42,746 bases of DNA. Origin: Verrucomicrobiota bacterium (GTDB lineage: Bacteria; Bacteroidota; Bacteroidia; Chitinophagales; UBA8649). How positions within the stretch are numbered: the first letter of the stretch is position 1; each line of letters starts with the position of its first letter. The notes below the pieces were generated by a model. That model did no database searches. It was not told the DNA's origin and worked only from the letters and a program-made list of their open reading frames with translations. The position numbers and the translations under genes were made by a program. This document shows positions 8,091-16,597 of this stretch, piece by piece. The stretch covers positions 1 to 42,746 of the forward strand of contig JAFMKE010000003.1 in NCBI GenBank assembly GCA_017853115.1, written 5' to 3'.

Positions 8091-8958
8091 TCGACATTAG
8101 AATTATTGAAAGAATAGCTAGAATAAAACCAATAACATTTTTTACGCTTAGTTTTTCTTCAAAGGCAACAACGGCAATAAGTGTGGAGGCTACTACTATC
8201 CCCACGTTGTTAAGAGGAAATACGGCAGCGGAGTTGTTTGAGTAGAAATTCAAGGCTTTAAACAAGAAATATATGGAGAAATAGTTGGGAATGCCCAGTA
8301 TTATTCCCGCAAGAATATTTTTCAGTGTGAAATGATTCTTCTTCTTTCGAACATCATGGAATATTGCAGCCATGGTTCCGAGGGATGCGGCTGTAAAAAA
8401 TAGAATAATTAAAAATGCTTCGAAACCACTGCGCTGGAAGAATGACTTCTCCGTAAACTGAACGATGGCATCACAGATACCACTTCCCACGAAGATGATT
8501 AAGGGAAGTAAGAAAAGCCATTTTTTTCCTTCAAATTGGTGTTCTTCTTTTTTATCTTTTAATGAACTTAATACCACTGCAATAATCGTGAGTATTATGG
8601 CGAATAACTTAATATTCGTGATAGGCTCTTTGTAAAGGGTGAAAGCAAGAAAAATTGGTAACACATATCCCAACTTCATGGAAACAGTGGCCACGCTGAT
8701 ACCAAGTTCTTGGGTAGTTTTTCCAATTAAAAAGAACAAACTGATGAATAATGCTCCTAAAATAAGCGCATAAGCATACCAATCGGTGTAGCTTGTAGCC
8801 ACAACTTCCCAGTCATTGACAAAGGGAATACCAAGCGCCATGGCAGTAAAGTAATTAATGACTATGGCATGAAAAGTACTCACTTTAAATTGCTTGAAGG
8901 ATTTAAAAATGAGCATAATAGCTGTTGAGCTGAGTATGCTAAGCAGTAACCAAATCAT
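8074..8958 (-). CDS. EamA-family (drug/metabolite) transporter
   Basis: An inner-membrane protein of 294 residues with about ten hydrophobic segments in two similar halves, as expected for the 10-TMS drug/metabolite transporter superfamily. The first half contains GKTTQELGISVATVSMKLGY and the second LNFYSNNSAAVFPLNNVGIV, the paired repeat regions near the pore in EamA proteins. The substrate cannot be predicted. It overlaps ribD by 20 bases and yigZ by 17, so it is part of a tightly packed operon. Riboflavin or a precursor is one possible cargo because of ribD, but that is only a guess from position. Confidence 0.85.
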   Translation of the reverse strand: MIWLLLSILSSTAIMLIFKSFKQFKVSTFHAIVINYFTAMALGIPFVNDWEVVATSYTDWYAYALILGALFISLFFLIGKTTQELGISVATVSMKLGYVLPIFLAFTLYKEPITNIKLFAIILTIIAVVLSSLKDKKEEHQFEGKKWLFLLPLIIFVGSGICDAIVQFTEKSFFQRSGFEAFLIILFFTAASLGTMAAIFHDVRKKKNHFTLKNILAGIILGIPNYFSIYFLFKALNFYSNNSAAVFPLNNVGIVVASTLIAVVAFEEKLSVKNVIGFILAILSIILMSIEHLF

Positions 8959-9991
8959 TTTTTACATTTTTAAAGTGATGCACCTTATCTCCAAAAATGG
9001 TAAAGGACTTTACCATTTTTGACTCTAACCGCGGAGCCAATTTGCCTTCCTTCAGCTCCTTATTGCCGATTAGAACATAGGCTTCATCCCATAAATCTGC
9101 ATCAATAAATTGCTGCAGTGTATACGCTCCTCCTTCAACCAACAAAGATTGGATATTTCGTTCGTACAAGGTATTTAGTATTTGAGAAAGTGGAGCTTGG
9201 TTCTTGGTAAGCTGAATCCATTCTTTTGGAAACTCTAAGTTGGTCGCTTCTGATCCGAAAACCAATGTCTCTTCGTTGTCTGTAAGTAATTCAATTGTAG
9301 TATCCATTGGCTCATCTCCCTGCAACACGATGCGCAAGGGATTTTTACCTTGTATGAGGCGTGTAGTGAGTTTTGGATTGTCAATTCGGGCAGTTCTACT
9401 GCCAACAAGAATGGCCATGTGGTTTCGTCTCAGCATGTGAACGAATAGCTTACTTTTTTGATTGGTAATCCAAAATTGTTTTTCGGCTGCAGGAGCAAAA
9501 TATCCTTTTGCAGTTTGTGCCCATTTCAGTGTGATGAACGGACGCTTGGTTTTATGTGATTGAAAGAAACTTTTGTTTAGCTCTCTAGCCTCATCTTCCA
9601 AGACATTTTCGATTACTCGAATTCCAGCATCTCGCAATTTTTGTATTCCTTTTCCTGCTACTAGCGGATTGATGTCGGTACATGCTACAACCACCGTTTG
9701 AATTTTTTCTTCGATAATCAAATTACTGCAGGGCGGAGTTTTACCAAAATGACTGCAGGGTTCTAAACTAACATACAAAACAGCATCTGATGGGATTTTA
9801 CCCATTCTTCGCTTACAATCTTCAATGCAATTCACTTCGCCGTGGGCTCCTCCGTATGGGGAGGTATATCCTTCGCCTATAATCTGATTATTACTAACAA
9901 GAATGGCACCTACACTGGGGTTGGGCGCTGCAGTGGGGAGACCAATTTTAGCTAATTGCAAACACCTTCTCATGTAGGTTTCGTGAGACAT
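8939..9991 (-). CDS. ribD: Bifunctional riboflavin biosynthesis deaminase/reductase RibD
   Basis: Catalyses two successive steps of riboflavin synthesis: deamination of the pyrimidinone, then reduction of the ribose side chain. The N-terminal deaminase domain has its zinc site as HGE at 50-52 with EPC (Cys79) and a second Cys at 88. The C-terminal ~200 residues are the reductase domain (FITLKWAQTAKGY, LVGSRTARIDNPKLTTR, LLVEGGAYTLQQFI). I start at ATG 9991 (MSHETYMRRC), the usual family start. The track's TTG 10012 extension reads through a promoter-like TATCTTTG box. It is first in a leftward operon. Confidence 0.93.
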   Translation of the reverse strand: MSHETYMRRCLQLAKIGLPTAAPNPSVGAILVSNNQIIGEGYTSPYGGAHGEVNCIEDCKRRMGKIPSDAVLYVSLEPCSHFGKTPPCSNLIIEEKIQTVVVACTDINPLVAGKGIQKLRDAGIRVIENVLEDEARELNKSFFQSHKTKRPFITLKWAQTAKGYFAPAAEKQFWITNQKSKLFVHMLRRNHMAILVGSRTARIDNPKLTTRLIQGKNPLRIVLQGDEPMDTTIELLTDNEETLVFGSEATNLEFPKEWIQLTKNQAPLSQILNTLYERNIQSLLVEGGAYTLQQFIDADLWDEAYVLIGNKELKEGKLAPRLESKMVKSFTIFGDKVHHFKNVKNDLVTA

Positions 9992-9995
9992 GCAG

Positions 9996-10003
9996 CAAAG
10001 ATA
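9996..10003 (-). promoter_or_regulatory. -7 promoter box for ribD
   Basis: On the minus strand the sequence is TATCTTTG-CTGC-ATG, an exact TAnnTTTG box ending 4 bases before the ribD start codon. No good -33 TTTG was found at the usual distance. If real, the transcript would begin at or next to the ATG. Confidence 0.5.
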
Positions 10004-10054
10004 AGGCATCAATCTAATTAATCACTACGCGTATGATTTCAGTCTATCTTTTCT

Positions 10055-12082
10055 ATGCACGACTATCTAAAGTTTATTTACTTTTGTGTAAAACCGAGAA
10101 AGTTGAAATACAATACCAAAAATATATCAAAGGAAAGGCAAATCGCTTTGTACCGGGATATGCTTTTTTCTCGCATGATTGAGGAGAAGATGCTCAAATT
10201 ATTGCGTCAAGGTAAGATCTCCAAATGGTTTAGTGGTATCGGTCAAGAAGGTATTGCTGTTGGAGTTACCTCAGCCTTGGAAGCCGATGAGTATATCCTG
10301 CCAATGCACAGAAATCTGGGTGTTTTTACGACGCGAAAAATCCCATTTTCTAAGTTGTTTCAACAGTGGCAAGGAAAGAAAAATGGTTTTACGAAAGGGC
10401 GTGATCGAAGCTTCCATTTTGGTACAAACGATTATCATATTGTAGGAATGATTTCACATTTGGGCCCTCAGTTGAATGTAGGTGATGGCATCGCATTAGC
10501 ATCTAAATTAAAAGCTGAAAAAAAAGTAACGGTTGCGTTTACTGGTGAAGGGGCAACAAGTGAGGGCGATTTTCACGAAGCCTTAAATATTGCTGCAGTA
10601 TGGGATTTGCCCATCATTTTTGTAATTGAAAATAATGGGTATGGCTTATCTACCCCTACTCAGGAGCAATATCGCTGTGAACGGCTCTCTGATCGTGGAG
10701 TGGGTTATGGAATACAAGCTTTAACCATAGACGGAAACAATATTGTGGAAGTGTATGAAACGATTCGAAAACATGCTGAATCCATTCGTGAAAATCCACA
10801 TCCCGTATTGATAGAATGCGAAACCTTTAGAATGCGGGGTCACGAGGAGGCTTCTGGCACAAAGTACGTGCCTGATGAGTTGTTTGAAGAGTGGGGGAAG
10901 AAAGATCCTTTACTAAACTTTGAATCTTATTTGCTTGATAAAGGGCATCTTTCAACCGAAGACATTGATAACTTCAAAACAGCAATGACCTCAGAGATTG
11001 AGGAGGGACTTGAAGAAGCATTTAATGCGCAAGATGTTATTCCGAATGTTGCAGAAGAACTCGCAGATGTCTACAAAGCTTTTTCACCCGCGTTAATTAC
11101 GCCAGTAAATGATAAAAGCAGCATTAAGCGGATGGTAGATGCTTATTCTGATGGTTTAAGACAAAGTATGCAGCGTTTCGAAAACCTAGTAATCATGGGG
11201 CAAGATATTGCTGAGTACGGAGGTGTATTTAAAATTACAGAAGGATTTGTTAATGAGTTTGGGCGAGAACGTGTGCGAAATACCCCAATATGTGAATCGG
11301 GTATATTGAGCGCAGCTCTGGGCTTAAGTATAAAAGGGATGAAGGCTGTCGTAGAGTTGCAGTTCGCTGATTTTGTTACTTCAGGATTTAATCCGATAAT
11401 CAATAACTTAGCTAAATCCCATTACCGGTGGGGACAAGCAGCTGATGTTACTTTACGCATGCCGACGGGAGCAGGAGTTGGTGCTGGACCCTATCATTCA
11501 CAGAGTAATGAGGCGTGGTTTTATCATACGCCTGGATTAAAAATCGTTTATCCGAGCAATGCGTATGATGCGAAGGGCCTATTGGCTGCTGCTATAGAAG
11601 ACCCTAATCCCGTTATGGTGTTTGAACACAAGGCACTTTATCGAAGCGTTGAAGGCGAAGTTCCAGAAGATTATTACACCGAACAGATTGGCAAGGCGAA
11701 AACTGTCCGAAGTGGTCACGATATTAGTATTATTACCTATGGATATGGTGTAATCTGGGCAGAACAACTCGCGGAGAAGAACAGTAATTATAGTATAGAC
11801 ATACTTGATTTACGTTCTCTGGTTCCCATGGATTTTGAAGCTATTCGTCTAAGTGTTAAACGCACGGGAAAGGTAATTGTGCTTAATGAGGATTGCTTAA
11901 CAGGCAGCATAGCCTCAGATGTGGCCGCTTGGATTGGTGAAAATTGTTTTGAGTTTCTCGATGCACCTGTTCGCAGAGTAGGAAGCTTGGATACTCCGGT
12001 ACCTTTCGCTAAAGCTTTAGAGAATCAATTCTTACCTCCGGAAAGATTAGACGAGGTATTCCACGATTTGCTTGCTTATTAG
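10055..12082 (+). CDS. Fused alpha/beta E1 subunit of a 2-oxoacid (branched-chain type) dehydrogenase
   Basis: A thiamine-diphosphate decarboxylase feeding a 2-oxoacid dehydrogenase complex. Residues ~30-330 are the E1-alpha half with the ThDP motif FTGEGATSEGDF ... IENN (163-194). Residues ~365-675 are the E1-beta half (GQDIAEYGGVFKITEG, QFADFVTSGFNPI, VYPSNAYDAKGL). Separate alpha and beta genes are the ancestral state; fused forms of about 660-690 residues are common in Bacteroidota. Overall it resembles branched-chain/2-oxoisovalerate E1 more than pyruvate E1. The start is uncertain: TTG 10103 (MKYNTKNISKE) may be real, because the first 16 residues look non-conserved and overlap a promoter-like box. 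E2 and E3 genes are not nearby. Confidence 0.88.
   Translation: MHDYLKFIYFCVKPRKLKYNTKNISKERQIALYRDMLFSRMIEEKMLKLLRQGKISKWFSGIGQEGIAVGVTSALEADEYILPMHRNLGVFTTRKIPFSKLFQQWQGKKNGFTKGRDRSFHFGTNDYHIVGMISHLGPQLNVGDGIALASKLKAEKKVTVAFTGEGATSEGDFHEALNIAAVWDLPIIFVIENNGYGLSTPTQEQYRCERLSDRGVGYGIQALTIDGNNIVEVYETIRKHAESIRENPHPVLIECETFRMRGHEEASGTKYVPDELFEEWGKKDPLLNFESYLLDKGHLSTEDIDNFKTAMTSEIEEGLEEAFNAQDVIPNVAEELADVYKAFSPALITPVNDKSSIKRMVDAYSDGLRQSMQRFENLVIMGQDIAEYGGVFKITEGFVNEFGRERVRNTPICESGILSAALGLSIKGMKAVVELQFADFVTSGFNPIINNLAKSHYRWGQAADVTLRMPTGAGVGAGPYHSQSNEAWFYHTPGLKIVYPSNAYDAKGLLAAAIEDPNPVMVFEHKALYRSVEGEVPEDYYTEQIGKAKTVRSGHDISIITYGYGVIWAEQLAEKNSNYSIDILDLRSLVPMDFEAIRLSVKRTGKVIVLNEDCLTGSIASDVAAWIGENCFEFLDAPVRRVGSLDTPVPFAKALENQFLPPERLDEVFHDLLAY
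10079..10086 (+). promoter_or_regulatory. Possible -7 promoter box inside the annotated 5' end of the E1 gene
   Basis: TACTTTTG matches TAnnTTTG exactly. It lies 24 bases inside the track ORF and 16 bases before an in-frame TTG at 10103. If this is the promoter, translation must begin downstream of the track start. No clear -33 element was found. Confidence 0.4.
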
Positions 12083-12843
12083 TCTTGATCGCGATTAGCA
12101 AGTACCTCTTCGTAGTGCTTAACATATGTAGGATTTTCAGTGCCCATCAGTCGGTCCCAGAATCTAAAGTATAAGCCATAGTTTCCCTTGAAATACTGGT
12201 GGTGCATATTGTGATGCACCGAGGTGTTTAAAACTTCAAATAGTTTGGTTTGTCGAAACCATTTTGGCATGATTTCATAACCAAGATGCCCGTACACATT
12301 GATTAACAAACTGCTTGTGGTAAATGCAAGTATCGCGTAGAGGTGAATAGGCATGATAAAAATCAGGATTAAAATGATTAGGGCCTCCAAAACCGATTCT
12401 CCTGCATGGAAGGCGAATGAGGCGAAAGGCGATGGGTTAGTGGATAGATGGTGTGTCTTGTGCATGCGGCTATAGAAAGGCTCAATGTGCAGGAAACGGT
12501 GCATCCAATAAAAATAGGTGTCATGTATAATGAGGGCTAGTATCACACTAACAGGCAAATACCATAAGGGGAAATCATCGATGTCTTGATACATTTGAGA
12601 GTATTTCGCCAATGGCCCAAACTCTACAAACAAGGCGATGGCTACAAATATCAAATTGGTGACTACTGAATAGAAGATTTCTCTCCGAAAATCAATCCCT
12701 TTGGCCTGCTTCTGTTGGATTTTATGTTTCTGAAAAGTCTTCTGAAAAACGATGTAAAAGAAGCTAAATGCAATACCTGCAAACAAAAAGTAGCGAAGTA
12801 GAAACATCGTGGCCAACTTCATACCAAGAAGAAAACTGTCCAT
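12079..12843 (-). CDS. Sterol desaturase/fatty acid hydroxylase-family membrane protein
   Basis: An integral membrane di-iron oxygenase family member. Histidine clusters are visible at YWMHRFLH, MHKTHH and HHNMHH, with four or five hydrophobic segments before and between them. The 254-residue length is normal. The family includes sterol desaturases, fatty acid hydroxylases and carotenoid hydroxylases; the sequence alone does not select one substrate. The 3' end overlaps the convergent E1 gene by 4 bases. A TAACTTTC sequence (minus strand, 12861-12868) is a weak -7 candidate in the 45-base gap behind the cyclase-family gene. Confidence 0.88.
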   Translation of the reverse strand: MDSFLLGMKLATMFLLRYFLFAGIAFSFFYIVFQKTFQKHKIQQKQAKGIDFRREIFYSVVTNLIFVAIALFVEFGPLAKYSQMYQDIDDFPLWYLPVSVILALIIHDTYFYWMHRFLHIEPFYSRMHKTHHLSTNPSPFASFAFHAGESVLEALIILILIFIMPIHLYAILAFTTSSLLINVYGHLGYEIMPKWFRQTKLFEVLNTSVHHNMHHQYFKGNYGLYFRFWDRLMGTENPTYVKHYEEVLANRDQD

Positions 12844-12888
12844 GTAAATCGATTTAGAACGAAAGTTAGAAAATGATATCGGTAAATC

Positions 12889-13641
12889 TTAGTCTTTAAC
12901 TTTGTATAACAGAATGTTGCTTGGACTCGCATCCATAGCCAAGGGTAAGGTTTGAATATTTACGATATACAGGCCATCTTGAATATCGTCTGGAGCATAA
13001 ATCATTTCCGTAATGGTGGCATCAAGCCTTGGCAAGTCACTGGGGTAGTTCCAAAATGCTTTGTGCGCTAATAATTTACCTTCATCTTCTTCCCGATCCA
13101 CGGAGGGTGTATCAATCATGAAATGTTCAATACCTTTTTTTACTAAGAATTCCATCGCTTCATAGCGGATGTAGCATGGATTAGTGCCACTCCAGTCTTT
13201 AATTTTGTCTTCCGGTTGGTTTGGCAAAGTTCGAATCATTAGGCAGTTTACAGATTCGGCGAAATGGATTGCTTGCACTTGTTCAAGTGAAATAAAATAG
13301 TCATCCTTCAACTTTTCCGGATCAATAGTGATTAATTGACCTAGTTGATGGGTGTTTGTCAGACAGTCTTTAATCAGATAAGGTTCAACTGCTATGTGTC
13401 CAAGGCATTCTGTATGGGTTCCATTGCCATGAGGATTGATAAAAATATTTTTAAAATTTAAGATTCCTCCTTCAGTGGTGCTGCCTACCCAATTGTCCAT
13501 TCTAACGGGTTCGATATCTAGTTGAGGAGAATAAAAGGCCCTTGGCAAGTGGTTTTTTCCATAAAATGGGGTTGAAATTGACCGGCCTTCATTTAAATTA
13601 ATTTCGTATTCTTTTCCTGCTATTTCTATGCTTGCTTTCAT
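12889..13641 (-). CDS. Cyclase-family (kynurenine formamidase-like) metal-dependent hydrolase
   Basis: A 250-residue cytoplasmic protein of the Cyclase/KynB fold. The metal-binding signature HGNGTHTECLGH corresponds to the family's HxGTHxDxPxH, with Glu in place of the usual Asp. The family contains arylformamidases and other amide or lactone hydrolases. The substrate here is unknown, and no tryptophan-degradation gene is adjacent. The start codon overlaps the hemW stop by 4 bases (ATGA), so the two are probably translated from one message although no functional link is obvious. Confidence 0.82.
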   Translation of the reverse strand: MKASIEIAGKEYEINLNEGRSISTPFYGKNHLPRAFYSPQLDIEPVRMDNWVGSTTEGGILNFKNIFINPHGNGTHTECLGHIAVEPYLIKDCLTNTHQLGQLITIDPEKLKDDYFISLEQVQAIHFAESVNCLMIRTLPNQPEDKIKDWSGTNPCYIRYEAMEFLVKKGIEHFMIDTPSVDREEDEGKLLAHKAFWNYPSDLPRLDATITEMIYAPDDIQDGLYIVNIQTLPLAMDASPSNILLYKVKD

Positions 13642-14768
13642 CGTTTAGTTTCTTCATTAATTTCAAAGAAATGGGCAGCAATTCCGTCTGCGTAAAACAA
13701 TCCTTCTTCGCTAAGTGTGATAATAGATTCTTCCTGATTGAACATTTCTGTATCTAGGTCTTTAAGCTTACTTTCAAATGTAGGGTAAAAATTCGGAAAC
13801 ACGTTTTCAATCTGTTCGGTGCTTATTCCCCACTTTGTTCTCAATCCAGTCATAATATACTCGTTGTATTGGTCTTGTAAACTTAGATGCTCAATTTCGA
13901 TTTGATTTGCCTTCTTGTCGATATATCCCTTCAAGTTAGGCTTGTTCCATTGGCGACTTTTTCCATTAAAGGAATGCGCACCAGGGCCTAAACCAAGATA
14001 CCATTCTCCTTTCCAGTAGGATGTATTGTGCTTGGAAATTTTCTCGTTTTTACACAGATTAGATATTTCATAGTGGTCCCAGTTTAGATCCTTTGCCCAT
14101 GAACGGAGCATTTTGAAATTTTCAGCGGCTAGTTTGTCATTTACTTTAGCCACTTGTCCTTTTCTGATTTGATGGAATAATGCCGTTCCTTCTTCTACAG
14201 TTAGCGCATAGCAAGAGAGATGTTGCACTTGTAGATCGGCAGCCGTGTTTAAATTGTCTTCCCATGCTTGTTTGGAAAGCGTTGGCGTTCCATAGATTAA
14301 ATCAATCGAGATATTGTCTAATCCAATATCCTGAGCTGACTGTATCGAGTTAAGGGCTTCTTGAGCATTATGCGCTCTGCGCATGAACTGCAAATCCCTA
14401 TCTTGAAATGATTGAGTGCCAATACTCAACCTATTGATCCCACTTTTCCTTAAATCCTTCAGTTTTACTTTGCTCAGGTCATCGGGGTTAGCTTCGAGGG
14501 TGATTTCTGGCACTGAGTCAAGTATATAATGCTTATTTATGACATTGAGAATTTCTTCTATGGTATGGGCCTCCAAAATAGATGGCGTTCCTCCCCCAAA
14601 ATAGATGCTTTCAATCGTTTGATTGCTCAAATAATTTTTGCGTGCTGGAATCTCTTCGAGTATGCGTTCAACAAAAGCTTCTTTAAAGTGAAGTGATGTA
14701 CTAAAGTAAAAATTGCAATAATTGCAGGCTTGTTTACAAAAAGGGATATGAAGGTATATGCCTGCCAT
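13638..14768 (-). CDS. hemW: Radical SAM heme chaperone HemW
   Basis: The radical SAM cluster motif appears near the N-terminus as HIPFCKQACNYCNF (CxxxCxxC), followed by YFGGGTPS and TLEANPDD. HemW proteins were long annotated as oxygen-independent coproporphyrinogen oxidase; several have been shown to bind heme and act as heme chaperones. I place the start at ATG 14768 (MAGIYLHIPF) instead of the track start at 14891. The extra 41 residues are not family-like and would run through the divergent promoter and into the neighbouring gene. The resulting 376 residues match the usual family length. It is first in a short leftward operon with the cyclase-family gene. Confidence 0.9.
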   Translation of the reverse strand: MAGIYLHIPFCKQACNYCNFYFSTSLHFKEAFVERILEEIPARKNYLSNQTIESIYFGGGTPSILEAHTIEEILNVINKHYILDSVPEITLEANPDDLSKVKLKDLRKSGINRLSIGTQSFQDRDLQFMRRAHNAQEALNSIQSAQDIGLDNISIDLIYGTPTLSKQAWEDNLNTAADLQVQHLSCYALTVEEGTALFHQIRKGQVAKVNDKLAAENFKMLRSWAKDLNWDHYEISNLCKNEKISKHNTSYWKGEWYLGLGPGAHSFNGKSRQWNKPNLKGYIDKKANQIEIEHLSLQDQYNEYIMTGLRTKWGISTEQIENVFPNFYPTFESKLKDLDTEMFNQEESIITLSEEGLFYADGIAAHFFEINEETKR

Positions 14769-14781
14769 CAATTCTATTGCG

Positions 14782-14789
14782 TACTTTTG
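14782..14789 (+). promoter_or_regulatory. -7 promoter box for the Omp85-family gene
   Basis: TACTTTTG is an exact TAnnTTTG match in the 56-base divergent gap between hemW and the Omp85-family gene, 35 bases before its TTG start. No convincing -33 element was found upstream. Confidence 0.45.
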
Positions 14790-14824
14790 AAAATAAATTG
14801 TAAAGTAAAGGGTTTTATTCATAC

Positions 14825-16597
14825 TTGAGACAGAAATTGTTATATATCGTGGCCCTGTGCCTTTGGGCAAATCTTTTGTTTGCTCAAACATCGGTTGAAC
14901 TAGAAGTTTTATATGCTGATAGCCAAGCCTTGGATAAAAAGTATCACTTAGCAGAGAGCTTCAAGAGTGTACTTCAGTTGAATGCATCACTAGAAGATTT
15001 AATTCACCAGCTTAAAAAAGATGGTTATCTAACAGCCTCAGTGGATAAATTGGGCTGTGATAGCGCTATGACAAAGTGTGTTGCAACACTATTTGTTGGC
15101 CAAAAATATTCAATTGAATCTATAGAGAATGGCAATATAGAGGATGTCGTATGGAAAAAGTTGGGTTTGCATAAGCTACAGCCGGGTGTCGATTTAAGTC
15201 GACTCGAGTATATTCAAGCTAGTATACTGAATTACTACGAAAATAACGGATTCCCGTATGCGCAAGTTTGGGTGGATTCATTGGCTTTGCAGGATGGCAA
15301 GGGAAGTATGCACTTATTCGTTGAACCTAATGACTTGATTACCGTGGATAGTTTGGTAGTGCATGGAAACACGAAGACAAAGTCTAAGTTTTTGCAACGA
15401 TATTTAGGTATAGAGTCGGGCGATTTGTTTAGCCAAGGTAAATTCGATGCAATTGAGCAGAAGTTAAAACAACTTCCTTATTTCCGAAGCGCACAAACTC
15501 CTGAAATATATTTCACTCCGGGTGAAGCTACGCTTCATGTTTTTTTGGAGAAGCAACGAAGCAATCAGTTTAATTTGATTCTTGGCGTGTTGCCGAATAG
15601 TGAGTTGGGTGACAAAAAGTTGACAATTACAGGAGAAGGTAAACTTCAGCTTCTTAATTCTTTTGGTGTAGGAGAGGAGATTTATGCTGAGTTTCGTCAG
15701 CTTAAGCCCAGAACACAAAATTTGGATATCGCCTTTACTTATCCTTATTTTTTAAACTCGCCTATTGGAGTTTACGGTTCATTCAATCTGTATAAAAATG
15801 ATAGTTTGTTCATCGATGTGAACACGGAAGTTGGTATCCTTTACCAGTTTGGGGGATTTAACCGATTAAAATTTTTCTATGACAATCAGAGTTCAAATAT
15901 TTTGAATGTCGATACCCTTTCTATTAAAAATAGTGGCGTTTTACCTACAACTTTGGATATAAGAAACAACATCTACGGTATTGCGCTCGAACTGCAACAA
16001 CTCGATTACGTTTTAAATCCAAGAAGGGGCTTTCAATTGCATCTCAGCGGTGGAGTGGGCTTGAATCGAATAAGGGTGAATCAGAGCATAGCTACCTTGA
16101 TTGCTTTTGATGGAAATCCACTGCAGTTCCAATATGATTCATTACCATTAAAGAGGCTCAACTACTCTTTAGCTTTGAATGTTTCCCAGTTTATTCCGAT
16201 TCGTAAAAAGAGTACATTGTTGCTACGAAATCAATCCAAGTTTTATGTCGCAAAAAATATATTGGAAAATGAGAAGTATCGAATTGGAGGTTATCGGATG
16301 TTAAGAGGGTTCGATGAAGAGGCAATTTATACTCCATTCTATTCTATCTTTACCACAGAGTTTAGGTTGCTGTTGTCGCAAAATTCTTATTTCAACTTAT
16401 TTACGGATGTGGGAATTGTGGAAGACGAACAGAAGGGCTCGGGCAATATAGATATTCCTGTTGGTTTTGGTGTCGGTGTTGCTCTTGAAACGAGAGGAGG
16501 TATTTTTAGTTTGAGCTATGCCTTAGGAAGGAATTTGGATAATAAAATTCAAGTTAGAAATGGAAAAATACATTTTGGATTTGTCAGTTTGTTTTAA
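14825..16597 (+). CDS. Omp85/BamA-TamA family outer membrane protein
   Basis: A predicted outer-membrane beta-barrel with periplasmic POTRA-like domains. The signal peptide is LYIVALCLWANLLFAQ. Residues ~80-250 contain POTRA-like segments (YSIESIENGN; DSLVVHGNTKTKSKFL with LPYFRSAQTPEIYF). The C-terminal ~330 residues alternate as barrel strands and include MLRGF (Omp85 xRGF motif) and ELQQLDYVLNPRRGFQLHL. It is shorter than BamA (about 800 residues) with fewer POTRA domains, so it is closer to TamA or other accessory Omp85 proteins. The start is TTG, needed to give the signal peptide. It overlaps the DUF4271 gene by 1 base. Its client is unknown. Confidence 0.85.
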   Translation: MRQKLLYIVALCLWANLLFAQTSVELEVLYADSQALDKKYHLAESFKSVLQLNASLEDLIHQLKKDGYLTASVDKLGCDSAMTKCVATLFVGQKYSIESIENGNIEDVVWKKLGLHKLQPGVDLSRLEYIQASILNYYENNGFPYAQVWVDSLALQDGKGSMHLFVEPNDLITVDSLVVHGNTKTKSKFLQRYLGIESGDLFSQGKFDAIEQKLKQLPYFRSAQTPEIYFTPGEATLHVFLEKQRSNQFNLILGVLPNSELGDKKLTITGEGKLQLLNSFGVGEEIYAEFRQLKPRTQNLDIAFTYPYFLNSPIGVYGSFNLYKNDSLFIDVNTEVGILYQFGGFNRLKFFYDNQSSNILNVDTLSIKNSGVLPTTLDIRNNIYGIALELQQLDYVLNPRRGFQLHLSGGVGLNRIRVNQSIATLIAFDGNPLQFQYDSLPLKRLNYSLALNVSQFIPIRKKSTLLLRNQSKFYVAKNILENEKYRIGGYRMLRGFDEEAIYTPFYSIFTTEFRLLLSQNSYFNLFTDVGIVEDEQKGSGNIDIPVGFGVGVALETRGGIFSLSYALGRNLDNKIQVRNGKIHFGFVSLF

